This document shows, piece after piece, positions 12,480-24,961 of a DNA stretch of 64,000 bases. The stretch covers positions 3,989,001 to 4,053,000 of the forward strand of contig JAPFBL010000049.1 in NCBI GenBank assembly GCA_026182355.1. Reading direction: 5' to 3'. The notes under the pieces are model-generated. The model made no database searches. It saw only the letters and a program-made list of their open reading frames with translations, and was not told the DNA's origin. Source of the DNA: Hermatobates lingyangjiaoensis. Lineage: Eukaryota > Arthropoda > Insecta > Hemiptera > Hermatobatidae. The translations under genes were made by a program, and so were the position numbers. The number at the start of each line of letters is the position of its first letter. Within the stretch, counting starts at the first letter, position 1.

Positions 12480-12880
12480 GACTTCTAGGGAAACACTCGA
12501 AATTGACGCTACATGACAAAGTACTGCTATAGAAAATATTACTGAGACCGATCTGGACTTATGGACTTGAACTATGAGGTTGTGCAAAACCTTCCAATAT
12601 TCATAGAATACAGTCGTTGCGATTTAAAATCCTCCGCACTATCACAAATGCTCTTTATTATGTCAGAAACTACACGCTTCATAAAGACATAAAAATTCCA
12701 TTCATTCAAAATTTAGTCTCTGATCGTTAGAAGTCATTTCACGACAACCTCTGCTCTCACCCAAATCTATTTGTATGAATCCTTGCTTCCTCCTCACCTT
12801 CTCAGAATTCCCTAAGACGACTCAAGGGAAAATGAACCAGGGATCTACTACTACGATAATACACTATTAAAAAAAGTGAA
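12480..12880 (+). pseudogene. Jockey-type ORF2 C-terminal remnant
   Basis: Across in-frame stops one can read RPIWTYGLELWGCAKPSNIH, then RIQSLRFKILRTITNA and VRNYTLHKDIKIPFIQNLVS. This is the conserved stretch after the RT domain in Jockey-clade elements (WTYGIQLWG...NAPWYVRN...I). It may be the other end of the copy at 9.7-10.6 kb, with the RT core lost. Confidence 0.8.
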
Positions 12881-13014
12881 AAGTTGAACCACTTGGTTTC
12901 ATTCTTTGCTCATGTGCATCGAAGTTATTGTGTAATCTCTCACTACATATGCCTGTTTCGCAGAATACGCGTAGTTGAATATTTGTAAATAAGAATGTTA
13001 AAAAAATTTAACAA

Positions 13015-13815
13015 GTATTACAGGTGATTAACCTTATCCTTAGTCTAGGATAAACAATCAGTTTTTATAGCTTTATTTCTCTTTGCCGTGATTGAAATTT
13101 CATGAGTTTTTTTTTTGTAAATTGCTAATTTTTATTCTATTTTTGTGCAAATTTTCTGGTTTTTTAATAAGCCGTTTAGTATAAAAAAATCTTTTCTGAA
13201 AATAGAAACTACTGTAACGCCCCTTTAGTGAACGCAATTTTGAAAAAAATTATCCCAAATCATCATCACATAAAGTTCTACTTTTAAGTATAGTTTCATT
13301 TTGATTCGTTGAATGGTATGACTTGTATCGCTCTTACAAGCTTTCAGATTGAATTATAATTAAAAATATTTTCATTTTATTAAAAAAAAATTTCTGTTGT
13401 TTTTTTTATATTTATATATTTTTTATTTATGGCATTTGTAACCCTAAAGATAATGCCAAAATTTCAAAATTCTAGAATTAGTAGTTTAGGAGAAAAAAAA
13501 TGTAGTCTTTAAAACAGGTTTTTGGCAAAAAAAGTGACTTTCCCGTCATGCGTAATTGCTCCCAAACAATAGAGATCATCTACACAGAAGATGATTTATG
13601 GTGGCCCATTTTTGTATAAAATATCAATTTGATCCATCAAGGATCCTAGACTGTCGCGTGTCCACAAACTTTGGATATATACTCACCCACCCACCCACAT
13701 ACACACACACACACATACATCATCACAAAAACTTCATAAAACGACTTCTGGGACCTCAAGACATGTAATTCTGTCAAAATCTCGAGATCGAATTTTTTCG
13801 TATTAAACATATGTT
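13015..13815 (+). repeat. Family X, 3' segment
   Basis: Starts CTTAGTCTAGGATAAACAAT and runs to ACTTCTGGGACCTCAAGACA and TCTCGAGATCGAATTTTTTC, parallel to 26815-27545. It includes a CCCACCCACCCACATACACA tract at 13684-13714. Confidence 0.8.
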
Positions 13816-13899
13816 TGTCAACGTCAGAAGGAAGATGATTGATAAATAACGTAACCTAGCATTTTTAGTCAAATGTTGGAGGGCATTGGGGGTTAGCTC

Positions 13900-14530
13900 A
13901 ATGACTGATCATCGAATGACCCGGTTTGATGTTCTCTCAGACTCCTCTAAATATATCCTGAGACATAATACAACGGCAACTGACAAGGAGAGATTTAGAA
14001 ACCATATACAATCTTATGAGTTTGTTGAAGGCTTTGAGAAGTAGCATTAGACAATTATATTCTAATGCAAAGGAAATAAGTTCTGTTTACGCAAATCTTC
14101 TCAAGACTCAAATTCTTTATATCAGCTAGAAAGGTAGCATCTGGTGGATCTAGGAAAACTCATAAATGGTTTAAAACACGGCTTGGAAATGTAAGCATAT
14201 AAAACATGTAAAAGATTGGAAAACTTTTCAAAGAATTAGAACAAGGTTTACAAAACCAAGGGGGAAAGGGATGAAGGAAAATATAAAATGTTTTTTTGGC
14301 AAATGTAACAGGTAGTAATTGTTGTAAATACTTCTGCAGCTAACACTTCTGAAAATTTCTCTTATGCTTATAAAACCACACTAGTTTAGCGTTGGGTTAT
14401 GTGGTTGAAATTCTGAGGATTGACAGGGTTGTCTTTATTTCAAGAGTTCAGAAGAGGGACTATACTGATCTCAAGTCTATCAGACTAAACAATTTGTCAT
14501 TCTGTGATATTGTTATCAGAGAAGCTGTGG
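13900..14530 (+). pseudogene. Decayed non-LTR element, RT N-terminal motif
   Basis: Near 14425-14500 the frame reads RVVFISRVQKRDYTDLKSIR then LNNLSFC, matching the VVFIPKxGKxDYTxxKSFRPIxL start of RT domains in RNase H-bearing non-LTR elements. The flanks are full of stops. It probably belongs with the RNase H remnant downstream. Confidence 0.5.
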
Positions 14531-14792
14531 CAGATTATCATAAACTCAGCAACTGTTGTGTATGACAAATAGTTGAAGTTAAAAGCCACACTCAAATGCC
14601 GGTGGTAGTCAAAGAGTTAAGTATACTAGTGGCGGAGGTGTCCAGATAAAGAAAATGATCGAGATTAAACAGAATCGTCACTAATATTGCGTGATAGTCA
14701 CTAATATAAAGCAACGGAAGGACAATAATATTGTTTTCCCAATTGTTTAACCAACTGATTAATTGATATACATATATGTATATCATCTCAAT

Positions 14793-14801
14793 ATATATAT
14801 T

Positions 14802-14838
<37 letters not shown>
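14793..14838. repeat. (TA)n microsatellite
   Basis: About 20 TA units, preceded by a related ATATATATTTATTATATA stretch. Flanking copies of ATTGAGATGA/TCATCTCAAT make a small inverted repeat around it. Confidence 0.9.
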
Positions 14839-14839
<1 letters not shown>

Positions 14840-14924
14840 AGATGAACAAAAAGCTATCCTTTCTGCTAGGATCAATACAATAGTTTTTCTAGCAGAAGTA
14901 TCACTATTTTTATGATGACCAGAC

Positions 14925-15460
14925 TGAATAATGTGTGGGTTGGACCAGAGTCAGAGATCTCTATCTGCTCTGATAGTTAAGTAGCGATTCAAGCAATTAT
15001 CTTTGGAACTCCATTATCAGTTTTCGAGCACGAATGCAAGAAGGTGCTGATTAAACATGCATGTAAAACAAGTTGCAAGTAAAACCTTGAATTAAAAGGG
15101 CTCTGAGTCACGGTGGTATAGAGGGCAACGAAGAAGGAGAGTGACAAATTAAAATTGGAGATAAAGCACTATTTTTGTGACCGCAACCAGAGCTGTCAAT
15201 CTCTAATACAAGACCCAGGCATCTAATGAATGCTGAGCTCTAAGCGAAAACTGTTGGAAAAATAGCAAATCTTTCGAAGAAAAAGGTTTAGCCAAAATGT
15301 TTATTACAGGTCCCAATAACAAGGAAAAGGTTTTTAACTGTTGAGTTTCAGTAGAATAAACTGAAAAAATTGATGGGGGTAGTCACAGGTCACTGTAAAC
15401 TAATAAGTCATAATGGTCTCTGAGTGCTGTTCATAGGGTCCGAAATATGGCAGAGGTAAT
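14925..15460 (+). pseudogene. Non-LTR element RNase H domain and C-terminal relic
   Basis: Readable pieces in order are ISICSDS (the ICSDSQ motif), AIQAI, SHGGIEGNEE (from PGHSGIEGNE), then MGVVTGHCKLISHNGL (from LTGHCxLxxHLxxxGL). This order is typical of RNase H followed by the C-terminus in I/LOA/R1-type elements. Multiple stops and frameshifts are present. Confidence 0.6.
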
Positions 15461-15699
15461 GAAACTTCGTTCCATATTCTGGTAAACTTTCTAGCATATG
15501 TATAGCTGACAAAAATTATGAATTTTTGGTGTAATTAATAATAAGATGGAAAGTGTTAAAGAAGACATCGTATGTTTTATAAAAGATCAGGAAGGTTTGC
15601 TTTGAAGAATCGACAGATTACCCGAAATTAAGAAAGGAGGGTAATGGTAAGGTAAATGGTAAGAAGGGTCCACTAGTTCAGCTGTTAAAATCTGTGGGA

Positions 15700-16675
15700 C
15701 TTGTCAATTTTACTATAAACATCATTGCGTTCACGTTTTAATTTGGAAATGGATATAGCCACATTGAAATAAATGAAGGCATTTAATTGATTCTCCATGA
15801 ATTCCATTGTACTTTATTATGGTGTTTGATAATACGTTTAAACGAAAACTACATTAAAATAAATCAATTAATTAAAGCGATTATCAATGGGTCTATGTGA
15901 TATAGTAAAGTTGAGTGTAGATCACCCAGAATGTTTTTATCATTTTCACCCTGAAAATTTGAAGTAATCTTTTTGAATCGTGAAAATGCCTCAAGGAATT
16001 AAAGTGTTGAATGTAACCCAGGAATATTTATGTACAAATACTGCGTGTATAATTTTCTTAATATTTAATTTTTTTTAATTGTATTAATAACCAAAGAATT
16101 ATTATAAATAACTTTCAGACTTATGTTTATAAAGAAACAAAAAACAATTATTTAGGATTCTTCAACTATTTTAATACAGTACAAGGTTTAATATTAAAAT
16201 GATTGCAACTCTCAAGACTGAGGGTGGAATAGAATGTGTTTTAAAGCTGTCTTTTGTCAATATCGGTCCCTTTACACAGAACACTCAATATCAATTTATC
16301 TGTGAATCTTTCATAAAGAACGTTTTTCATAAAATATGTAGAGGCCAAAATGCTGTTTTGGAAGGGGTTAGCAGGTTGTTACTATGACAGCAGGTGGACA
16401 AGCGATGTCACGCTAGACGGCCATTGGCCGCCAATGGCTTATGTGCTGGTCTGTATAATTTATCCGCCCTCTTCGACCTGCTCCTTGTTAATTCTGCAAC
16501 TTAACAGCTTGACTTAGCGCAGTTATAAATGTTCAAAATGAATACATTTTTGAATGAGAAAATGAACCAATAGAAAATTTATATTAGCTTCTCACGATAT
16601 AAAGGACATGTCGAATCACAAACTCAGAATATACTATGGAATAAAATTGATTTAGCATCACCATTACAATGTCAT
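15700..16675. other. No gene recognised
   Basis: AT-rich, with one GC-richer patch at 16385-16500 containing TGGCCGCCAATGG next to GCCATTGGCC, a small inverted repeat. A 62-codon frame at 16199 has no recognised motif. Confidence 0.45.
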
Positions 16676-16679
16676 TGCT

Positions 16680-16900
16680 TCTCTGCTCTTCAGTAAAAAA
16701 TTATTTCTATAAGACCCAAATTTGATCTCGAGATTTTGTCGGTTTTAATGTACTGAGGTCCCCGAAGTCCTTTTTTGATGATGTCTGAGTGTATGTGTGT
16801 AGATGAGTTCGTGTGGAGTGGGTTGGGTGGGTATGGATCCAAAGGTTTGTGGACACATTACAATTTGATGAAGCTATTTGAGTTAAACCCCAAAATAGCC
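16680..16900 (-). repeat. Family X, 3' segment, minus orientation
   Basis: Contains TTTGATCTCGAGATTTTGTC and GTGGGTTGGGTGGGTATGGA, the reverse complement of the X tail at 13.7-13.8 and 27.4-27.5 kb. Confidence 0.75.
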
Positions 16901-17520
16901 GTTATAATTTAATGAGTTGTGTAGCAATATAGCAATATAGTCTCACGGGAAATCCAGTTTATTGCCCAATGTGTATTTTAAATATAATTTTATCCCTTGA
17001 AGTACTAATTCTAAAAGTTGTAATTTTTCAGTTAATAATTAACTGATATTAGTATTAATTGAAAGAAATTTCAAAATTTTTCGAAAAATGAAAAGATTAG
17101 TTTTACTGAAAATTGAAAAATGCTTGAGTCTGACAGCTGTGAACATGACACTGGATACACCCTTTAACGGATCATAATGAAATTCAACACAATAATAGCT
17201 TCTTACAGAACATGAGCTGTTAAGCTTCTATACAGAATTCCTTCAACAAAAAAAAAGGTTTTGGTACATTTTGTGAGGTTAAAAAATGTGTTTTACTTGA
17301 ACCATCGCTACCAAAATAGTGAAATTTGCCACAGCATTTACCTACAGTTTGTATCTTATGAAAGAAAATCAATAATTTCAGACTGTTGGAAGAGCCAATA
17401 TAGGCTAAAACCATTACAGTCAAATCCTAATAATATCTACACTTCTATTTGTTCGATTTGTTTAGGTTAATTTAAAAAAAAATGTTCCTCAGAATCAACC
17501 AATATCATGCATGGAAATAG
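16901..17520. other. No gene recognised
   Basis: AT-rich, with only overlapping short frames on both strands. Confidence 0.4.
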
Positions 17521-17559
17521 AGCTGAAGTGTTCCACCTCCTCTTGTGTAAAACGACCAT

Positions 17560-18170
17560 CTAGTATATTTATCCACATTTTCTTTAGAAATTCCATCTTC
17601 TCTATCTTTGTAAACGAATGCCCTTTTTTATGTGATTAGACCAATGGTTGTGAATGTTAGGGATGGGATCCTCGGTAGGTGAGCAAACTACGAGTATATC
17701 CAAACCATCATTTGGTACTAGACTACCCGTCACCCGTTCAGTCATCCATCACCATACCTTTTAATGCAATCTCATTCAAGTAAGTGCTGATAAACTATAA
17801 ACGACCCTACTGAGAGCAATGTGTAATTGGCCATGTTAAAATACTGCTTTACCTAAATGAACTAAAACATTCTGAAGAGTCTCTCCTTCAGACTTATGAA
17901 TAGTCATAGTAAATGCTAACTGAATTGGAAATTGAATCCTTGAAAAAGAAATGTTGCCCTCTTTAGATAAAACAAATTTCAATCATGGAATTAAAACTAT
18001 TTCCTTTGAAACTGTGATGCAATAACTTTACAAACAATGACTTTATCGTAAAGCTTCTCAGTTATTAGTCATGTTTCATTATATAAGCGCAATAGATCAG
18101 CATTTCTCATACACAGGACAGGAGCTCCTTTTTTGAATTCATGCTTAAGCTTTTGGAAGTGAAGAGCAAG
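17560..18170 (-). pseudogene. Helitron/PIF1-type helicase C-terminal remnant
   Basis: On the minus strand across a few stops one reads FKKGAPVLCMRNADLLRLYN, then VLSKEGNISFSRIQFPIQLA, FTMTIHKSEGETLQNVLVHL and HGQLHIALSRV. These are the GxPvmLlRNld...LcNGTrl, IPF.lkR.QFPirlaFAMTINKSQGQTL and HGQLYVAlSRV motifs of the SF1B helicase in Helitron Rep/helicase proteins. The upstream Rep nuclease and the 3' terminus are not visible. Confidence 0.8.
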
Positions 18171-18229
18171 AAGTCCCCTTGGTGCAGAGAGTGGCGACAA
18201 AAATTAAAAGAAAATACGAGCAATAAAAA

Positions 18230-19430
18230 AATTTGGAGTGGTCTACACTCATCTTTACTATAAGTAAACATAATATCATACTTCTTGGGTATATAATATA
18301 TGATGTTCCATTTAGGTACAATATAAATGCCTAAATGGGAGATGTTTATTAGTCTTTCATTCCTAGAGGTAGTACAGATAGTGATTGATCCACTTATAAT
18401 ATATATGCTTATTTTTGTATATCACACAACTGATGAATATAATATCATTAGTATTACTACAACGGTTATAACATTTTTGAAAAGCGAAAGTGTAGATTTC
18501 GTGTTACGAAATAATCTCTTACAGGAGAACATAACTATTGTTTCAATAGCCAGTGCATCTCTCACATAGTTTACCTGAACTCCTTCTACATTAAATATTT
18601 AGGACGAATTCTCCCATTTAAAACTTGAAAATATTCCTATTTTGTCTGAAAAATGTCACAAAAATCTAAGAAGAAATGTCCTTTTAAGATGTACGATAAT
18701 TATATTTATTATTCTTCAAAGAAAGTTTTCAATTTTGAATTATGTTTTACATTTTTGTCATTTATAAAATTATTATACTGAGAATTTTATGGCTTCCTAG
18801 TATTTAATAAAAATCATTTTTTTTATACTCTTAGCAAGTGTTATCTTTTTCCTGCGTGCCGTAGTCTGTTTGTTGTAAGGTTGCTGTGAATGTATACTGA
18901 GGAAAAGTATATTAGTAATTAGCCAGTTTTACAAATTACAAATACAAAGTTAAAGCCGGCTATTCAGTATAATTTAAAAGTTTTATAGTTGGGCTTTTAA
19001 TTTTTGAAAAAATAGATATGAACTATTAGACTAGAACAGTGAAAAAACTGGATATTTGTCAACAAACATAACTCCTCTTTCTTGAAAGAGTTCATTCCTC
19101 ACACTTCAATATTATCCAAAAGTACTATGATTGAAATTCACAAAAAAAATTTCATCTGATATGAAAAGAAAGTCTACATCTAATATTAAGCTTTGATCAA
19201 GGGCACAATACATAGATTGATTAGAGCATTTTGTGAGGCAAATCCATCATACCATGAAAAGCAAGAGAAATTTATGCTCATTGACAGTGACTTTTCACAT
19301 GTAAAAAATTATTCCTCTTATATCTCGTATAAATTAAGAAATTATATCAACTTTTCCATTATACTTCTAAACATCAATTTTATTTCTACGAATTCACATA
19401 AAAAATGTCTAAATCAATATAAAAATATTG
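18230..19430 (+). repeat. Family X, copy D
   Basis: The full front part from GGAGTGGTCTACACTCATCT through GATTTCGTGTTACGAAATAA, TTCCTGCGTGCCGTAG and GATTGATTAGAGCATTTTGT to CTAAATCAATATAAAAATA. Frames at 18327-18569 and 19193-19486 correspond to the open segments of copies B, C and F. Confidence 0.85.
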
Positions 19431-19843
19431 ATATCATGACTGGGTCTGTTACTGGGGTGTCAGTGTTTATACCAATCAACCATTGATACCTAGTAACTGT
19501 CCCTTCCAATTCAAACGGTCGCAATTTCTCGTCAGCGTTTGTTTCACAATGACGGTAAATAATTTGCAAGGTCAAACTCTCTCTATGGCAGGAAGTGAAG
19601 TGAGTGTTTCTCAAATGGTCAATTGTATTTTGCTTGCTCAATAGTCAGAGGTTCCAACTATCTGTTCTTCCATACACCTGAAGGACTGACACCTATTGTG
19701 GTGTATACAGAGGCACTTACTTAACACTATGCTAATAAATATATTTTTTTCTATTCTATAATTTTTCTATTAATATTTTGAAATACCATGTATCATCGCT
19801 GAATTTATGTAAAATACCCGTCAAAAACGAGCATGTCTGCTAG
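19430..19843 (+). mobile_element. Helitron 3' end with helicase C-terminus
   Basis: Across frameshifts the plus strand reads LIPSNCPFQFKRSQFLVSVC, FTMTVNNLQGQTLSMAG, then NGQLYFACSIVRGSNYLFFH and TPEGLTPIVVYTEAL with a stop. This is the helicase end of a second Helitron lineage. Downstream, about 110 bp after the stop, ACCCGTCAAAAACGAG and GCATGTCTGCTAG form a degenerate hairpin plus CTAG terminus followed by T. Confidence 0.8.
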
Positions 19844-19844
19844 T
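19814..19844 (+). other. Helitron 3' terminal hairpin and CTAG|T end
   Basis: CCGTC...ACG (a decayed hairpin), then 10 bases, then CTAG at 19840-19843 and T at 19844. It aligns with the better preserved terminus at 37559-37588, where CCGTC-AAA-GACGG is intact. Confidence 0.65.
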
Positions 19845-19856
19845 ACTGTTATAAAT

Positions 19857-20794
19857 TTCAGAATGACTGTTAAATTTCAAGTTTTTAAAGCTAGCAGATT
19901 ATGAGAAATAATGTTGCAGGTATAAATGGAAATTTCATGTTGCAACATTGGAAAAATCTTCATAGTTCACCTACACTGAAACCTTTTTTTTTTTATGTAT
20001 AATATCAATTATTATTAAGAATGATAAATTATCCATGAAACGCTACCTTTATCAAGTCTGCAATCTTTTGGATATATAAAATATATATCCAATACCTATT
20101 CAATTACAAAAAGACATCAAAAATGGACCTCAAAACGTATGAATCTGTCAAAATCTGAACATATGTTTTTTTCCTTAATAGCAAACTTAATGTTAGAGTA
20201 GGAAAAGTAACAATAACCTTTGACCACTATAGATATTAAAATGTACTAATTGTAATAATAACAATATATTTTTTTTACTCCTAAGCCTATTACGAAGTAT
20301 TAATTCTAGTTTTATTCAGAATACTTAGTAGCCGACTATTTGAACAATTGTCTTTTCGAAACAATTAACTTCAAATAATCTCAAAGACTGATACTTGGTT
20401 GTTTCGACTATGAGTTTACCGACTACTGATTTAGTTTAAGTCGGTATGCGTTCATTTATCTCAATATAAATTATATTACGATATACAAAGTGTATAAAAT
20501 TACTATTGACGTTCATAAAATTAAGAAATATAATTCTTGAAGACATTTTCTTCAATAATTACAAATCTATAGATAAAAGTATCGACCGTGGAATAGAAAC
20601 AAAACTGAAGTTTATCGGGACTCGGTCAGTTCTGAAGAATATATGGTATATAGTTTTTTTAAATTCAATCACTTTATATATAATCTAATCGACTTCCCAT
20701 TAATAATCTTAGTTTCAATTGTGAAAACCCCTTCAAAGATAACTAAATTCCCTCCCTGATCATATTTTTTTCTATCATTCCTTATATTTTTTTT
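19857..20794. repeat. Left arm of a 3.4-kb long inverted-repeat element
   Basis: The arm starts TTCAGAATGACTGTTAAATT and ends near CATTCCTTATATTTTTTTT. The reverse complement of 22324-23252 matches it almost base for base, including a 60-codon frame (20506-20688) that recurs with three changes on the other strand (22612-22430). It starts 13 bp past a Helitron 3' end. Confidence 0.9.
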
Positions 20795-22323
20795 GCTAGA
20801 GTTTTTTTTAAAAATATTAATTAGGATAATCCAATATTGTCTGAATTCAGACTCCAATACAGAGAGTATATTTTTTCTTCGAAGTATTAAAACAACAATA
20901 CTACAAGATTCAAAGGAGATTTTGTAAACAATCAATTTGCATAAAATGTTTAACTTATTGATTTCAAAATATTTATATAAATTTCTTTGACATAGTCATT
21001 TACTGATAGTTAATGTTAAATGTTGCAAACATAGAACAGTTGAGTTTTCTTTACAACTACATCGTAACACATGCTTCGCCACATTGTACTTATACATTTT
21101 AATTATATCATAATATTCAACCAGAATTTAATTTCAAATAATTTGTATTGCGGAAATTTAATGAGGTCGTCGAAGTTTAATCATTTATAGTAGTCATTGT
21201 AACAATTTGTTTATGACTATTTTAGGAGGTGAAAGTTGTAATAGTGCTTAGCACTCTCTTGTTTATTTCAGAACGTCCTAAATGATATTGGTCCCCAAAA
21301 AAGAATTCAACAGCTCCTCAGTGGCTTAAAGAGTAAGATTGTTTGATTGTCGGGACCACAGAGATGTGGGTTCCATTCCCGTTACTCTTTGAAGGTTCTG
21401 TCATCCTTATTTAATTTGACTAACAGAGATGATGTGACCACACATTAATGGTTATAGACCAACATTAATTAGACTTCAACCTAGTATTTTAAAGATATAT
21501 TATTGTGAATATTTAACTTGAATAATATGACTCACTTTTTGTTATAATACACTGATTTTGAATTACCTTCTAGCCATTCAAAGTCTTTGTATTGTTATAA
21601 ATTATATAAGACGTTTGACTCTTTTTTTTCTATTACAGTGCTGCGTCATAAATTATGAGGGCCCGAAAAGCAATTTTTCAAAACATTAATTTATATATGT
21701 TTATTACTTAGTGAAATGGTCCAAATATTAAAATTGAGAAGCTATGCAATATCATTATAAACGGTTTTAGTTTGAAAATTTTATTTATACAAAATGTATC
21801 AAATAAAATTTTACAAAAAAACTACCAAGTTCAAAACATAAAATTTGTCAACACTTGAAATAACTATATTCCAGGATTACTATACTTATTAGTATACTAA
21901 AATGGCTAGGAAAATTGGTGTAGATACTTAGTGCTGCAAGAAAACTTTTGCTTTGTAAAACAATGATTACAACAAAGTGCTCTTTTCAAATGGAATTAAA
22001 TTTTAAAAAATTCATAAAGAAAATAGAATTGAGCTGTTCCATAGTAATTATGAGGAATTGCATGTCTGTAACGGAAGGCAGGTGTGTTGTAGCAGCGTAC
22101 CACATCTCCATATGCCTCCCGTGTATTTATGGACAAGGTATTTTCGTCTTTCTTCTTTAATAAATAATTTAAAAAAACTAGAACATTTTTTCCTCTCAAA
22201 ATACAGCATTATATAAACATGTAATTAATGTAAATAGATGCCATTTACATTGTACTATAATGTTTCATGTTGAATATTTAATACTGTGGGAAGACATTTA
22301 TTTTATTAACACTTTAAAATAAC
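20795..22323. other. Central region of the long inverted-repeat element
   Basis: About 1.5 kb without a transposase or other recognised coding domain. It holds short frames of up to 88 codons (20669-20935) and a tRNA-like SINE head at about 21310-21400. Confidence 0.6.
21310..21400 (+). repeat. tRNA-derived SINE-like head
   Basis: AGCTCCTCAGTGG resembles a pol III A box. About 50 nt later GTGGGTTCCATTCCC resembles a B box with a TTC loop. The sequence does not fold into a full functional tRNA. Sequence past 21400 shows no A-rich tail. Confidence 0.45.
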
Positions 22324-23252
22324 AAAAAAAATATAAGGAATGATAAAAAAAAATATGATCAGGGAGGGAATTTAGTTATCTTTGAAGGAGTTTTCACAAT
22401 TGAAACTAAGATTATTAATGGGAAGTCGATTAGATTATATATAAAGCGATTGAATTTAAAAAAACTATATACCATATATTCTTCAGAACTGACCAAGTCC
22501 CGATAAACTTCAGTTTTGTTTCTATTCCACGGTCGATACTTTTATCTATAGATATGTAATTATTGAAGAAAATGTCTTCAAGAATTATATTTCTTAATTT
22601 TATGAACGTCAATAGTAATTTTATACACTTTGTATATCATAATATAATATATATTGAGATAAATGAACGCATACCGACTTAAACTAAATCAGTAGTCGGC
22701 AAACTCATAGTCGAAACAACCAAGTATCAGTCTTTGAGATTATTTGAAGTTAATTGTTTCGAAAAGACAATTGTTCAAATAGTCGGCTACTAAGTATTCT
22801 GAATAAAACTAGAATTAATACTTCGTAATAGGCTTAGGAGTAAAAAAAATATATTGTTATTATTACATTTTAATATCTATAGTGGTCAAAGGTTATTGTT
22901 ACTTTTCCTACTCTAACATTAAGTTTGCTTTTAAGGAAAAAAACATATGTTCAGATTTTGACAGATTCATACGTTTTGGGGTCCATTTTTGATGTCTTTT
23001 TGTAATTGGATAGGTATTGGATATATATTGTATATATCCAAAAGATTACAGACTTGATAAAGGTAGCGTTTCATGGATAATTTATCATTCTTAATAATAA
23101 TTGATATTATACATAAAAAAAAAAACTGTTCAGTGTAGGTGAACTATGAAGATTTTTCCAATGTTGCAACATGAAATTTCCATTTATACCTGCAACATTA
23201 TTTCTCATAATCTGCTAGCTTTAAAAACTTGAAATTTAACAGTCATTCTGAA
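22324..23252. repeat. Right arm of the 3.4-kb long inverted-repeat element
   Basis: Inverted copy of 19857-20794, ending AACAGTCATTCTGAA. The arms differ by only a few substitutions and small indels, for example in the length of the A-run near 22350. Beyond the outer edge family X sequence begins. Confidence 0.9.
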
Positions 23253-24690
23253 GAAAAATGGGCCTCATGGTGTAGAGTGTAGATCAACCCTATTGTTTGG
23301 GAACAATTATGCAGGATGGGAAAGCAACTTTTTTTGCCAAAAACCTGTTGTTAAACTACATTTTTTTTTTCCTAAACTACTAATTCTAATATCTTGAAAT
23401 TGTTGCAGTATCTTTCACGCTACAAAGGCAACAAACAAAAAACACATTCAGATTTTTAAAACAACAGGAATTTTTGTTTCAATAAAATGTAAAAATGTTG
23501 ACTTATAGTTCAATCTGAAAGCGTCTAAGAATGATACAGGCCATACTGTTCAGGAAATAAAACTGAAACTATAGCTCAAAATAGAACATTCTGAGGAGAA
23601 TGAGTTGAAATAATTTTTTTCAAAATTACATTCACTAAAACGGTGTTACAGTACATTTTCTGTTTTGAGAAAATGTTTTTTGACGCTAAACAGCTCGTTA
23701 AAAACCCATGAAACTTGTTCAAAAAATTAAATTAAAAATTAGCAATTTTCAAAAAAAAAATGAATTCACGTGATTTCTGTTACGCCAAACAGTAATTACT
23801 CTATCAGAAGTGATTGTTTATCCTAGACTAACGGACTACCTGCTATACTTTTCAAATTTATTGATATTTATTAATTGTTTACATTAATTTAGAAATTTTT
23901 TAAGTGAATCCATTGAACTAAATTTAGGTTTAGAGTATAATGGAAAAACTTTAATAATTCATTGACTTATGCGAGATATAAGAGGAATAATATTTTTACA
24001 TGTAAAAATCACCACCAATAAACATAAATTTCTGTTGCTCTCCATTGTATGATGGATTTGTCTCACAAACTGCTCTAATCAATCTATGTATTACACCCTT
24101 GAACAAAATATAATATCAAATGAATTTTTTTTTTGTATTTATGAATCATAGTACCTTTGGATAATATTGAAATGTGAGGAATGAACACATTCCATAAGAA
24201 AGGGCCTATGTTTGTTGACAAATATCCTGTTTTTTTCCCTCTTCTAGTCTAATAATCTAATCTAATTAGAAATCTACTCTAAATTTCAAGCTTCCAGCTA
24301 TAAAAGTTTTAAATTATACTGAATAGTCGGTTTTGACTTTTGAGTATGTAAAACTGACTAATTACTAATATATTTTTTCTCAATATACATTCACAGCAAC
24401 CTTATAACAGACTACAGCACGCAGGAAAAAGATAACACTCGCTCAGAGTAAATTGGTATATATGATTTTTGACAAAGGGAAAGAAAAGTGGTTTTTATTA
24501 AATAGTAGGAAGCCAAGAGTTCTTAGTAAAATAATACCTGAAAAGACCAAAATTGTAAAACATTCTTTGAAGAATGAAATTATTCTTCATCATTGAGGAA
24601 AAATTATCGTAGACAACATTTTTTCTTAGATGTTTCTGACATTTTTCAGATGAAATAAGAATATTTGCAAGTTTTAAATGGGAAAATTTG
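23253..24690 (-). repeat. Family X, copy E, minus orientation
   Basis: In reverse it follows the order CCCATTTAAAACTTG, TAGGAAGCC, GAGCGAGTGTTATC, GATTGATTAGAGCA, ACTAACGGACTACCTG (reversed), ending at the ATGAGGCCCATTTTTCTTC block, parallel to 25946-27375 of copy F. It faces copy F with about 170 bp between them. Confidence 0.85.
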
Positions 24691-24961
24691 ATTCTATTAA
24701 TTAGCCATTTTGTTCATCAAAAAACTAGTAACTTAATATTCTCTCAATTGAAGGTTAAAAGTATGTATATTGACCTAAAGAAGAAACATGGTTATGCAAA
24801 ATCAATAAGAATGTGTTTTTAAAACTGATCTTCCATGAAAAAAGCAAAACGATCATTGCATTAAAAAATCTGGAGTGGCCTACACTCAACTTTACTATAA
24901 GTAAACATAATATCATACTTCTTGGGTATGTAATATATAATGCTCTTAGGTATATAATATA

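Noticed and set aside
13684..13714. CCCACCCACCCACATACACA as a telomere-like or regulatory array
   Set aside because: The same tract appears in other copies of family X at the corresponding place, so it is just part of that repeat.
14592..14849. 85-codon minus-strand frame starting with repeated Ile-Tyr
   Set aside because: Translation of the TA microsatellite. The rest overlaps antisense of a non-LTR relic.
21310..21400. Possible tRNA gene
   Set aside because: A- and B-box-like sequences are present but no complete cloverleaf with a proper anticodon arm can be drawn; better explained as a SINE head.
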